This document shows positions 13,337-25,910 of a stretch of DNA of 64,000 nt, piece by piece (the stretch's first letter is position 1; the number at the start of each line of letters is the position of its first letter). The stretch is from Ignelater luminosus (taxonomy: Eukaryota; Arthropoda; Insecta; Coleoptera; Elateridae), in contig VTPC01091067.1 in the NCBI GenBank assembly GCA_011009095.1, positions 81,793-145,792 on the forward strand, read 5' to 3'. A program made the position numbers and the translations under genes. The notes beneath the pieces were generated by a model. The model was not told where the DNA came from. It ran no database searches and worked only from the letters and a program-made list of their open reading frames with translations.

Positions 13337-16300
13337 TTAGTCTTCTATCATATAAGCATAATATCCAGTAGGATTAATAATAGGGTCGATACTTTTATGG
13401 CACATTAAATAAGATCTCTCACATTTCTCTAATTCTTCATCCTTGATATCTTGTATATTTCGCCACATGGCTTTCAACTTTCTTACAAGATACAGCAACT
13501 TGAAAAATTAACAAAAATTTATTAAATGCATTAAACACTTTTTATAAAACAATACTTACCAAATAAAATCCGTAACTAGTATTGTTATATTCTTGAAATT
13601 CGTAGCAAGTTTTATGAAGTGACTGAATAAAATCATTGTGAGCTTTCATTAGACTTTCTAAATCATAAGCCTCCTCTAAAGCTTTATTAAATTTATTTGA
13701 AAACTTGTTAAAAATGTGACCAAGAATATAATGCTGAATATTACTCATGATGTTTACGAGGCCAAAACGCAAGATTTTCAGTTTTGATATTAAGACTCTT
13801 AAGGATTTATGCTGTTGCTTTGCTGGCTTTCCTTTTGGTTCTAATTCTGCAACATAATGTATGATTATAATATTAATTACATAAAGAATTTTATAATGTT
13901 AGACAGCCTGTCAAATTATAATGTAATGCAAATCTTTATCTAAGGAATAATTAGCACTAATTCTATTTCTACTACTAAAATTAATCATTATCCTGTCAAC
14001 TAAACTGAACCATAAATTACTAGCTACTGTCTTGTAATTAACAAAAGCAAACAATTCATGAACTTCATGTTTACCAACAAACTGGTAAATTATAAACTCT
14101 ACAATGTAGGTTTATGACACACATACACACAGTCTTATTTCACAAAATGCCAAAAATTTTTTTTAACATTTCATGTTACATCACATACAAAGTTTAAGAC
14201 AAATGCATATTTACCACTAAAGTATAAATGATTTAATGTGTACAATGCCCACTTGATCTTCAAAATAAATTGAAATAAATTTTTATACATATTCATGTGT
14301 TCATCTCTAATGATAATATTAACAGGCCAATTAATACGATATTGAATATTTATCATTTTGCAAGCTTTTAGGGCATCTCTACAAAGTTTCCAACTATCTT
14401 TCACTTCAATAGTGCATTCCTTATAAAAATTTGGGTACGCATCCATAATTATATCTTGCAAAAGTGAAGTTAACCATGTATGATTACCCCAGACTCCACC
14501 AGAATCAAGCTAGAATATTAAAAAACTACATTTTGTATTACTGAAAAGCACCACAAAATTACCTGAACAAATATATGTCGATATAATGGAAAGATTAAAT
14601 CATCATTAAATAGGAAAACATTTTTCAGAAACGAAAATTGCTTTTCCAAATTATAATCATTAATCAAAACGTTTTTCACCATTAATCCAGATGTACTAAA
14701 TCTCTCTTTTAAAAGTTCTACAAAAACATGTTCAATAATTTGTTGGACTGGAAATAAAGTTTTTGTAAGTTTGGTAATCCTAAGGGAAAGAGCAATTAAA
14801 AATAGAAAAAGTATAAATTAAGGAACTACAGCAAATATACTTTTCAAAAAGGCTTTTTTCAGGTTCTTCTTTCTTTACACTTGGATTTTTAATGAAAAAT
14901 GATTGAAATGCCTGTACCAAAAAGCCATCACTGGTATCAACTAAATTCTCCAACCTATCCATCTCAGTGAGATATTTGCATTCATCTGGGCATGTTGCAG
15001 GAAAAACAAATGTAGGAGACAAGGGTAGAATATCTGTGTCGCATACCTCAAGACCTTCATCATTGTCATTCTTTGCATCAAAATATACAGAAATATTTTT
15101 TAATATTTTCTCTATGTACGCTTCATAAAAAGATTCTGTAAAAGAATGTTACTTATTTTCCTCCGCTACATTTTTTTTTTTAAATTTATATTTTACCTTT
15201 ATACATTCCAGTAAATTCAGGTACAAGATGTAATTTTCCCAGTAATCTTAATAAGTGAATGTTTTTGCCAATTTGTAAAACTTGTGTACATATAAGATTT
15301 AATAAACTATCCGATTTTGCATTATCGTCGAGATTTTTTATGGCAAATTCCATCTGCCAATCTTGCTCGCCTTGTTGAATTTTACTGCAATTTTTATTTT
15401 TAAGTGAAATTGCTAACACATAAAACGTGTATCTTAAACTTTCTCATACTGTAAGATGGCCCTTTATAAATTTATTGAACACACAAAAAAAGTGGTTAAA
15501 TGTATAAAATATTAAAAAACAAATCAAAATGACTCATGGTTTCATTATTCATGGATTAAATGAAATGTAGCATGTAGAACCTCTTTAATTTAATTAGTAA
15601 TGCTTCTAACAACCAGGACCATTCTTAGAAGGGGGCAGCACTTTCTTTGTTGGGGTGGAAAATTGTTTTTATATATATGACTAAATTAGATTTCTACATA
15701 TTTCCTTTTTCATAGAGCTTGGGCAGCAACTAGCTCCCCTACATGCAAGTGGGTGACCCCATAGAAATGGCCATGCTAACAACTGTTGCACAGTGCGGAC
15801 ACTAAGAGAACAGCAATAAGGGTAGTGTCCCTCAAGATAAAGTAAATATTTATACTTCAAACTGTTTATTGAAAAGTTAATTTGATTAACAAATCAAATT
15901 CAACATGCTTAAAGCAGTTCATCAGCACAAAGCAAAGTAACATGAAGAAAAGATTAATTAGTTTTGATAGTCCTGTCACAAACACAATGTAACATATTTA
16001 TTACCATTATTACTTGGAAGAATTGACTAAAATTTATCATGCTCATCTATGCCTATCCAAGGTCAATGTATCTCATCCAAGTTGAAGCTTATGTTATGTA
16101 TCTCAGGCTACAGAATTGTGTATAGTCTTCTTGTTTCTATATTATAGAATTCAGACTTTACTCCATTTTAGCAGTATATAATGAACATACAGCTAATTCA
16201 TGTGTACAACCTAAAAACAACAATCACTCCTGATATTGGCAACTCATGTTTACTTTAAAAAATGATTAGATGACAATGACAAAAATGACAAACCTTTAAT

Positions 16301-19300
16301 CTAAAAATATTTGTTTAAATAACTTTCAGTAAAACTTCAAAGTACACTGTTACAAAAATAATCATGCCAAGGCCTTCTCTGAATTGTATAATTTAGAAAC
16401 AGATAGTGTGTGAGCAAGAAAAAACAGAGTCGAAGTAAGCCATGATTAGTACAACATGAAAACACTTAAAGACAGCAGACAGTTTTTGATAGTTATGACT
16501 TGCTGTTTAATATCTTAAAACAGTGTTGTCAAATTAGACATTTATGCGTGGAACACTACAGATAGATGGCCATGGTAGCATACAGTTATCGACAGTTATG
16601 ACTTGAGAGATTACGTTATATTATCATTATGCATTCCAAGTTCAATATACCTGTCCACATATCATTTAAATGTTTTCTTTTATTTATAATTAACAGTAAC
16701 TATAATAATTGCTTTATTGATTATAATACAACTAACTTATCAATTACTATAACTTTGCGAGCCAACAATGTATTGGGATGCGACCAAAACAATTTCGTTG
16801 CTAAAACTGGCATGCCCGTATCAACCATCACTATGGTTGCAGGTAGTATATCAATTTAAATAAATGAGGCTAAAATGTATGAAAATAAAAACATAAAATA
16901 AAATACATTTTCCATGTCCAGTAACAAATTTACACCAACAAAGTCAGAGTAATATGATTAAAAGTATTATCCTAAGAAATTTAGCGGGGAGTAAAACTCA
17001 ATTGACAGTGTTGCATGTGACGCCTATGGTAACAAGTTTCCAAACAATTCTTCTAATTGATCATTTTCATAACTTTGGTACAGAGGAACAGTCTTCAAGT
17101 AATTATGTATTATAAATAAATTGTGACTTCCCTGATTGATTGATTGCAAGCCAAGTCATGACAAGCTAGCGATGTCGACGCCACGCGCACTTGGACAATT
17201 GACTTATAAGCGTGAACGAAGGTCAAATCTGTATTCACATATAGTTCATTGGAAAAACTTAATGATTGACAAAGCCTAGCCAGTGCTCATGCAGTTTCTC
17301 AAGGTGGATAATGGAGAACAATCTTAATTGCATTTCTGATTGAACAGTTCAGTTCCCAGTAGGCTGTGGAATTTTCCCGCAGGGCGTAACTTCGACAGAA
17401 CACACACCAACTGAGACCATATATTGTAACATGCCTTTGAGTAAGTAATAAAGGAACATGTTGGTACAATTTCAATAATAGTAGCGGTCGTAAAAAGTGC
17501 AACAGAAGTATATTTCCATCTTATTTATTTAGATGCTCCTTTTTTTTCTAACGAGATGTTATCCAGATTATCTGGCAACAACTTTAGAATTACATGACTA
17601 GAAAACATTGTTGCCAGGTGTGAGAACTTTTCTCCAATTGATGATTTTTAAACTTGTTGGGGAATTAGTGGGGATTTTAAAAAATGGGACGTAGCTACAT
17701 TTTCATAAATTTGCTACTGGTCGTTTTTTGATGGAAAAATAATGTTGCTTCGTGTTTTCTTTATTATTGTTGATAATAATCAATTTTATTTCTGTTAATG
17801 TTAATTAAATATCAAATGTGGCAATCTTGAATGATAAAACTCATTAAGAAACTCACATTGTAAGTGTCACAAAGCAAAACAAGCAACATCAACAAACAAA
17901 TGAAAGCACATGGTTAGATAGAAAGTATCGTTTTATCTTACTCTAATAAAGGACGATCGGTACACCCTTCAACCTTCCGTATACCCCTTTCTAAGTATAT
18001 GACCGAGGCCAACAAATAACCTACAAATCATAAAATTGATGATTTCTAATGCAAATTTTCAATTTGACAGATAATAATTTTACTGAAAATGGAATAAGCT
18101 GACAATGAGACATGACTCTTTTCTGATAATGTCGTAATGACAGATAAAGCAAAAAAGAGCAATTAAAGAGGCCATGTTTGACATCGATAAGTTGCTCATT
18201 TCGCCTAGAAATATAAAAAAAATTATTCAAAATCAAGAATTAAGAAGATAAAAGTTTACACGAAATATCGCCAAGTATAGGCAATACAAAATAAAATTAT
18301 GTTTTCAAAATAATGTAAAGTACAAAGAAAGGGCCAAGCGGAGGCGGTCACATTTGACATACGACAAAAGATGTAAAAATAGTTAGATAATAGCTCGTTA
18401 CTCGCAGCGTGGAAATCATAGTGTGATATGCGAAGCACTGAAAGCTGTAGGCTAACATGCAAGGGCCAAGAATGCTGATTATGTCTAAGGTGCATACAGA
18501 ACTTGATGTACAATCAGAATCTTATTTAAACATAGAGATTATTACTAAAAGGAAAAGTTGAAATTGCTTTAGATTTATCGCTGATTAAATAAAACCGCGT
18601 AAACAAAGTAACAAGTAACATTTTTTGCATGACCACTTTAAAGTTGACACTTTACAACTCACTGTCAATGCCAAAAGGTGTCGATTATTAAATTTTGCAA
18701 TAAATTCCACATATTGATGGGTATAATCAATTCGTTATATGAACTTATAGTTCTAGCCAACTTCATTTTTCAGGGCTTCCACAAGCTGTGATGCATAAAA
18801 AAAGCGAAAAGTGAGGGAATTTAGTAAATAAAGTGAGAAATATTAAATAACTAGGCAGGGCTTCAGATGGAACGAAAAAGGTGCCCCTACTTCAATGTTG
18901 CCAGGTATAAAACATCTTTCTCCCCACCCATCTACCAAAAATGTTGCCAATAACGATACAAAAAATGACTTGCTTGCAAAAATTTTATACTGTCAGTGCA
19001 ATAACTTGCTGCCTGCTTTTGAACAGAAGTAATCTATTATGCTGTAGCTGGCTGAAAATCATCAACCAACAGATGGTGTTAAACTTCATCAAAATGCGAA
19101 AAAGACGATTTTAGCTATAACCAACGTTGCCAGAGCGGGCATAAATTTCCAAATTTGAAGATTTATAATATTTATTATTGTTTCTAACAATATGTTTCAC
19201 TGTTGTGAGAAATAACGTATCTTCAAGACGTATTCAAAACTACAGTCACGGCAATCAATTTTTAACAATCTCCTGATTTCCAATATAAATTGTCATATAA

Positions 19301-22300
19301 TAATGAAAATAACATTGCCTACGTTAATCTAAGCTTAATCTTTTCGATTACAAATGGCTCCTAATAAGAAAACCTATCTTTCATGGCACACCAGTATTAT
19401 TTATGGACCGTGATTTTTCTCCAATATGTGTCCAGGAAAATATGCAACAAATGAAAAGATTTTTCTTATCAATTTCTCAGAAAACTTGTTTATTTATAAA
19501 ATTTTATACTTACTCTGGAACTTCCAATAACAGAAGTAAAACTATTATCAACAATAAGCAAACTCAGAAAAACATTATTTTTCCATTAAAAAACGACTAA
19601 ATTGCAAATTTCCTCAAAATTCCTAATTTTAAGACCTTCACTAATATCCCCACCAAGTTCAAGAATCCCCAATTTGGGGAAAAATCTCCATACCTGGCAA
19701 CACCGCAGTACTTACAACTTATCTTCCATTTTCATTTTGTACCTCCTCGTAGAGCTCTGCACGGGCCGAAATTTCCAGACCTGGCCCGGCCTGACGCGAC
19801 TGGAGACAAACCTGACGCGGCCCGAGAAAACCCGGTAACTTCTTGATCGGCCCGACAGGCCCGAACAGCCCAAGAAGTCCAAACGACACGAGACGTCTAA
19901 ACAGCACAAGAGGTCCAAACGGCCTGATTGAAGCCCGAGGAGCCGAAAAGTTCAAAAGGTCCGACCGCCCGAAGTGTCCGACAGGCCCGAGAGGTCCAAC
20001 GGCCCGAAAGAACCGAGAAGTCCGAAAAGTCTAAAAGGTCCGACAGACCCGTATGACCAGACAGGACCAAGAGGTCCGACAGGCTCCAACAAGACTCAGT
20101 GGATTGACAGGCCCGATTGACCAGACACAGGCTCGAAAACCTTGATAAATTTCTAAAGTGAGACCCAGGCCGTGTGAAGGCCCGACTAGAAAACCAGGTC
20201 CGTGCAGGTAGTCAATTCATCTTAGTTATTAAGTAAAATTGCATGCAGAGAGGTTAACTTTTGTAAGTATCATTGTTATATGTCAAAATATCAATTGTAG
20301 GGAAATACCTTCTGCGTGTTTTAACTACTTTTGATTATACAGAGTGTTCTCTGGAGCTGAGACACATTAAATTAAAAGTTTCTCTTAATTTTTATTCTGA
20401 TGTTACATATCTCGGCTATACAGTGTGTCCACATTTTGATGCTCACTAATNNNNNNNNNNTTTTTCTTATCAATTTCTCAGAAAACTTGTTTATTTATAA
20501 AATTTTATACTTACTCTGGAACTTCCAATAACAGAAGTAAAACTATTATCAACAATAAGCAAACTCAGAAAAACATTATTTTTCCATTAAAAAACGACTA
20601 AATTGCAAATTTCCTCAAAATTCCTAATTTTAAGACCTTCACTAATATCCCCACCAAGTTCAAGAATCCCCAATTTGGGGAAAAATCTCCATACCTGGCA
20701 ACACCGCAGTACTTACAACTTATCTTCCATTTTCATTTTGTACCTCCTCGTAGAGCTCTGCACGGGCCGAAATTTCCAGACCTGGCCCGGCCTGACGCGA
20801 CTGGAGACAAACCTGACGCGGCCCGAGAAAACCCGGTAACTTCTTGATCGGCCCGACAGGCCCGAACAGCCCAAGAAGTCCAAACGACACGAGACGTCTA
20901 AACAGCACAAGAGGTCCAAACGGCCTGATTGAAGCCCGAGGAGCCGAAAAGTTCAAAAGGTCCGACCGCCCGAAGTGTCCGACAGGCCCGAGAGGTCCAA
21001 CGGCCCGAAAGAACCGAGAAGTCCGAAAAGTCTAAAAGGTCCGACAGACCCGTATGACCAGACAGGACCAAGAGGTCCGACAGGCTCCAACAAGACTCAG
21101 TGGATTGACAGGCCCGATTGACCAGACACAGGCTCGAAAACCTTGATAAATTTCTAAAGTGAGACCCAGGCCGTGTGAAGGCCCGACTAGAAAACCAGGT
21201 CCGTGCAGGTAGTCAATTCATCTTAGTTATTAAGTAAAATTGCATGCAGAGAGGTTAACTTTTGTAAGTATCATTGTTATATGTCAAAATATCAATTGTA
21301 GGGAAATACCTTCTGCGTGTTTTAACTACTTTTGATTATACAGAGTGTTCTCTGGAGCTGAGACACATTAAATTAAAAGTTTCTCTTAATTTTTATTCTG
21401 ATGTTACATATCTCGGCTATACAGTGTGTCCACATTTTGATGCTCACTAATGGGATCTCGGAAATTGTAAGAGATACGAAGTTGGTTAAATTAGAAAAGA
21501 TTTGGCTATTTTGGAGATCAGTTTACTTATGCTTTTGTTTTTTCAAAAAAGTTCACGGCTTACTAGATATTTGCTAAAAACGAAATTATCTTTATATTTT
21601 TTATAAAGTGTAATATCTCAGGAACGAGCAAAGATAGAAAAGAACAGCAAAGAGGGTGTTTTAGAGAATTTACTCCGAAACACAAAAAAATTATTTTCGC
21701 AATTGTCTTTGGTTTACTTCGACGGTGAAACGTAAATCCAAATTTTTTCTAATAGAATACCTACTTGATTTCCATATTACTAAACTGCACGCCTTAAATG
21801 CTTTTGAGTGATACATGTTTGACATAGCTATTCTTTTGTTTTATCGAGTTATGAAGTGAAAATCATTTTTCATCATAGTGCACCATGACATCTAACACAC
21901 ACAAAGTCGTGGAGTTTTATCAAAGAAATTCATTTGTTATGCAAATATTGCTAAAACAAAATAAATACGCTTTTATGGGGCATTAGATGCTTAGTTGATG
22001 CTATCTGTGAATGCTCAGTAAATTATCTTAAAAGCGTCTTTTGTTTTGTTTTAGCAATTGTTACATAACAAATGTAATTTATCTGACAAAAATCAATGAT
22101 TTTCCTGTTTAAAGCCATGACACACTAAGTGGAAAATGCTTTTTATTTAAAAAAAATAAGATAATTTCGTTTTTAGCAAATATCTAGTAAGCCGTGAACT
22201 TTTTTGAAAAAACAAAAGCATAAGTAAACTGATACCCAAAATAGCCAAATCTTTTCTAATTTAACCGACTTCATAACTCTTACAATTTCTGAGATCCCAA

Positions 22301-24909
22301 TAGTGAGCATTGAAATGTGGACACACTGTATATATCTTTATAAATCAGACTTTTATCTTTTTTTGCAAAGCAATGATTATTAATAATCAGACTTTTGCTT
22401 TTCTCCAGCTTATCAATCCTATTGAGTGCATTTCTTGAACTTATTCTAATTAAATAGATTATTTTTGGGGCGAAGATTTCCGTAAAACAAATCGCATATG
22501 TTAAAAGCAGCATTTAATTATGAATAAAATACTAATTTATTCATACAGATTGTTAAAAACTCACATCTCAAACTACAATCGTTGAAATAGTGATAAAATT
22601 TTAAAAATAGTAACTTATAGTGAGTTATTTTTAAAAAGAGAGAAAAGTGAGCTTGTGGAAGCTCTGAAAATATAACCAAAAAACTCCCCTAAAATTTATT
22701 TTTTGAATAAATTACAAAGTCTACTAAAAAACTTTTAAAGCCCTTAAATTTCTAGAAAAGGTTTTTCTTTCCTCTTCACTCATGTCTTTTATTCATAATT
22801 TTACAAACCTTTTTCTTTTTCTTGCCCTCCCATAACAGGAAGTTACTAACCGTTACTGTTGTACCAAGAAAATAATGAAATTAAGATTGAATTTAGGATA
22901 CTTACATTAGCACTCCTGCAACAAAAAATAACAAGAAATAAAAAAAACTTTTGTTTCAATTTTCATCAATTAATTTTATATAAACACCACCTTACAGTAT
23001 GAAAAAGTATAAAAACCGTAAGTAGCACAAAAAAAAAACGACAAACCTTTTATTTGTAGAAACTATGCTTTGGCTTTGGGATTTAACTAAGGTCTGATAA
23101 AAAAGCACATGCGAATCCTTAGGGTTTTCACTGTCAAGACATTAAAGCAAACACACATAAAAACATAAAAGGATAAAACAACAAAAATGTGGAAATTGGC
23201 ATGCATATAAATCATACTTACTCAGCAATGACAAATTCTCCTGTATTATCTTCTAGTATATCACGACATAACCAAGAATTAATTATAGTAAAATATTTAT
23301 ATAAGCTATGCAAGTATAAAGTTAGGAAAAGATCTTGCTCTAATTTAGATGATGAATAAAGTAAACCTTTGTGTAAACGAGAAAGAAGAGTTGTGGCACA
23401 ATGAAGCGGTGAATTATCTTTAAAATCCAAAATAACACTACTATGAATGTCTTTTAAAATTTTTACCATTTGGAATAACGGCCTAAGTTCATGAGCTAAT
23501 GTAAGTAATGTGACAGTAGTTTCTAAAAAAACACAATCATTAATTGTTTGTGAAATCGCATACAAAATATGGTTACCTTGTGCTTTAATATTATCTTCGG
23601 TTGCTTGTAAAATTTCAAATATTGGTTGAATAATTGTTTGAATAGCAAAATCATAACTTCTATATGTATCAGGAGGAAATACGATTTGATCATTTGTTTT
23701 TCTAGCTAGAGATTCATGAAATTCCTTGAGAATTTGTAACCAATTAATATAAGGGACAAACTCATACAAAAATGATTCAAATGCTTTCTGAAAACACATC
23801 TGCAGTAAATCATAGATACTAGAAAATCTAAATCTAATACCATTCTCACGCTAGAGATTGTTACGTTTAATTTTGGTAACAATAAATTGCCATGAAATGC
23901 AAAACAATAACTTGAATGAGGTTCATATAACTGCCATATAACTTCTCGCATTATTTTATATTCGGAAATAATATTTGAACTTTGTATTGGAATTAGTCCT
24001 CTTGTGAAATGTTGAATGTAATCATCCCTTTAATAATTAAAACAATAAAATAAACACGTCAAAATTATTTAAAACTCACCATTTAAGTGCAACATTTGCA
24101 TCTTTATCTTGACTGTTTGGCTTAAAACAAACACGATCACGGTTAAACCACTGACTTTGCACACTTCTTAATAAATTAACTTTTACGTTATGACGTCTCT
24201 GGAAACAATCTTCACCTTCATACTGCTCACATATAGTTTGAAGGTCGTGTACGTTAACGTTACTGCAATCTATAACATCTTTTTCTTCAGAAAGTGATAC
24301 ACTTTCATTCAGAATATCAGACCAATCATCCTATACAAATAAAAATTCTTTGCAAACACATAAAGTAAATGAAATTAAAACATACACTACTATCATCATC
24401 AGGAGGTGGTGACCACTGTGGAATACCTTCTCTTAAATATTTAGGCCAATCAATAATTTCTTCTTCATCCCCTTTTTCAAATCTTTGAGGATATTTATAA
24501 ACATTATTCGTGGGACTTTCAGAAACGCCCAGAAGAAACTTAATAACATTCAGTCGATTTGTTCGATCATGCTTTGATAAATCTGTTGGTGTTAACTTGT
24601 CATAAACATGCTTCAATTCCCTAGCCTGCGTTGAAAATCCATGAAATTCAAACTTTCTACATAAACTTTCAATGATACGATCAAGTTCTTTTTGGTTAGT
24701 AAAGTATAGTGTATCGGCACTTTTCAGATGAGCAGTAACATTCTTCTCGATGTGTTTGAATATTTCGGATTCATTCTAAAATGTTTTTATTTTAACAGGA
24801 GAGATTCTTTTGCAACAATCATTTTAGGTTAACTTACATTCAAACCTGAAATCTGTTGAATTAGCTGTTTTATCATGGAAACTACATCTTCACTTAACGA
24901 ATAAGACAT
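13337..24909 (-). CDS. Gamma-tubulin complex component 5 (GCP5), 11 exons
   Basis: Subunit of the gamma-tubulin ring complex that nucleates microtubules at centrosomes and spindles. I joined 11 exons, all with GT...AG ends and matching phase: 24909-24838, 24775-24386, 24330-24080, 24027-23850, 23799-23222, 15384-15197, 15135-14841, 14779-14563, 14509-14215, 13846-13560, 13498-13337. They give 970 residues with no internal stop; human GCP5 is about 1,020. GCP5 traits: WPKYLREGIPQW (exon 2), KLNVTISS followed by FVPYINWLQILKEF, and LYKYFTIINSWL. GCP_C blocks: INWPVNIIIRDEHM, FILKIKWALYTLNHLYF (exon 9), RFGLVNIMSNIQHYILG and DLESLMKAHNDF (exon 10). The apparent frameshift near 23850 is a 50-nt intron. 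Start ATG at 24909 gives MSYSLSEDVV. GCP4 or GCP6 would be the alternatives; the N-terminal WPxYLxEG motif favours GCP5 (Drosophila Grip128 orthologue). Confidence 0.9.
19057..19136 (+). repeat. Dispersed repeat copy 1
   Basis: Begins AATCATCAACCAACAGATG and ends GCTATAACCAACGTTGCCAGAG. A diverged inverted copy lies at 30880-30975. TTGCCAGG-like words also occur at 17560-17630, 18895-18965 and 19692, suggesting a larger old repeat family. Confidence 0.6.
19460..20450. repeat. 991-bp exact direct repeat, left copy
   Basis: Identical by eye to 20461-21451 at a constant offset of 1001. It ends exactly at the N run. This is what an unmerged overlap of two contigs looks like, rather than a biological duplication. 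Confidence 0.9.
19751..20213. repeat. GC-rich short-unit repeat tract (GGCCCGA / GGTCCGA)
   Basis: Unlike the AT-rich surroundings, this tract is built from degenerate units around GGTCCGAC and GGCCCGA, at 9-18 bp spacing, with edges that are themselves roughly inverted (AGCTCTGCACGGGCCG on the left, GGTCCGTGCAGG on the right). Open frames give collagen-like Gly-Pro-Xaa text (GPTGPNSPRSPND on plus), but these are by-products of the repeat, present on both strands. Probably a non-autonomous element. The same tract recurs at 20752-21214 because of the duplication. Confidence 0.55.
20451..20460. other. Assembly gap (10 N)
   Basis: A run of exactly ten Ns between two identical 991-bp flanks. It falls inside intron 5 of GCP5. 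Confidence 0.99.
20461..21451. repeat. 991-bp exact direct repeat, right copy
   Basis: Second copy of 19460-20450. It continues without break into the foldback element at 21420, whereas the left copy stops after about 30 bp of it. Confidence 0.9.
21420..22330. mobile_element. Foldback / Tc1-mariner-like non-autonomous element
   Basis: Left end TACAGTGTGTCCACATTTTG and right end CAAAATG-like GAAATGTGGACACACTGTA are inverted and flanked by TA (21418-21419 and 22331-22332). Outer arms of about 180 bp pair 21420-21600 with 22150-22330, for example TTCAAAAAAGTTCACGGCTT against AAGCCGTGAACTTTTTTGAA. Inner arms of about 115 bp pair roughly 21864-21980 with 22028-22140. About 245 bp (21602-21850) is present only on the left. 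A small frame from 21885 reads MTSNTHKVVEFYQRNSFV, faintly like the N-terminal helix-turn-helix of insect Tc1/mariner-type transposases; this last point is weak. Confidence 0.75.
22331..23221. other. 5' part of GCP5 intron 5, nothing recognised
   Basis: AT-rich, with homopolymer A and T runs and no conserved coding text. The frame at 22280-22513 minus overlaps the foldback arm and is not a gene. Confidence 0.4.
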
Positions 24910-25090
24910 GACTAATTTATGAAATATAAAAATTGTTATTAATTTAATCGAGATTTCTTTTGGAAATTCACATTTTTAGTACACTATTCAAGTTTGTTTT
25001 GACATTTTATTATTGATTACTTGATAGTATCTGGGAACTGCAAAATAGATGGCGCAAAATCAAATATTGTTGTATTGTAGAGTCCCTTCA
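24910..25090 (-). promoter_or_regulatory. GCP5 upstream region
   Basis: Immediately upstream of the GCP5 start. No TATA box at a convincing position. On the minus strand the word TTGCGCCATCTATTTTGC (25058-25041) contains GCGCCATCT, a word common in insect housekeeping promoters. A TATA-less promoter would suit a constitutively needed gamma-tubulin subunit. Transcription start not determined. Confidence 0.3.
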
Positions 25091-25910
25091 CATTAGAGTC
25101 CCCTATTAAACTTTCATTAAATCAATAGAAGATATTATCAAGATTTTAAATAAATATTTTTACCAAATACTATATTTTTAAATAATCGTTTTTTATCTTA
25201 CTGGATTGTTTCAAGTAAATTTGAAATTAAATCTATAGTCAAATAACCATTAAGCTGAATTTAACTAATAGAATCTCTAAAAAATTTATAACCTACTGGT
25301 TGTTCACATTGTGGTTTTTATTAATTATTTAACTTTATTCGGTTCTTAAATGAATTAATATTGTTGCTGCAAAAAAATGTCTCATATGAATTTTAAGGTG
25401 TTAAGGAATATTTTAACTAGCAAAACCGCCTCTTTATCGCACTTGCAGTACCCGTCAGATAAGTCCAAAGTCGACTGTTTATTTAGTTGCTATCAAACAC
25501 TTGAGTTTATGTGTCGAAATACCTATATTTTGAAATTAGCATTTTCTTTTTAAATGTAATATTATAAATTTGTGTATTACGAAGGAATCTGATGCAGATA
25601 TGTATAATGTATTTTAGCATATATTATAGTTGTTGCAATTAATTTGTAAATTTTATAACGGTTTTAAAAGGTAATGCAAAGAATTGTACTTTTTTCATGT
25701 GACATCAAACTTCTTAATAGGTTTTGTTGTACTTCTAGGTATTTCCCTGTGTTGTTTTTTGTTTTACGATGAAGAAAATTAGTTCCAACTTGATCCAAAT
25801 CGCTGAGTTATTGGCTTTAATATAAATCTACCCCCAAAAACGTTAATTTCGATCTGCATCGTTTTGTTGGTTTTTTTTTAATTTATTCTAGAACCTTCAA
25901 GAGTCAAAGC
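25060..25910. other. AT-rich spacer between GCP5 and the Transib-like relic
   Basis: No coding or repeat signal identified. Confidence 0.35.

Larger units (their letters stand above)
15385..23221 (-). other. Large repeat-filled intron 5 of GCP5
   Basis: Donor GA|GTAAGT at 23221 and acceptor AAATTGCAG| ending at 15385 join GCT-GA to T-AAA (Ala-Asp-Lys) in frame. Seven of the other nine introns are 44-67 nt or little more, the exceptions being 368 nt between exons 9 and 10, so this one is exceptional. It holds a dispersed repeat (19057-19136), the 991-bp duplication with the assembly gap, a GC-rich repeat tract and a foldback element. 15420-19050 holds no recognisable gene. True length is about 1 kb less if the duplication is an assembly error. 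Confidence 0.8.

Noticed and set aside
19602..20034. Collagen-like Gly-Pro protein frames (plus and minus)
   Set aside because: They arise on both strands from a short-unit GC-rich repeat, have no splice or start context and are duplicated with the assembly artefact.
23706..23951. Apparent frameshift in GCP5 between two overlapping minus-strand frames
   Set aside because: A 50-nt GT..AG intron (23849-23800) joins the frames exactly and fits the intron size of the rest of the gene.
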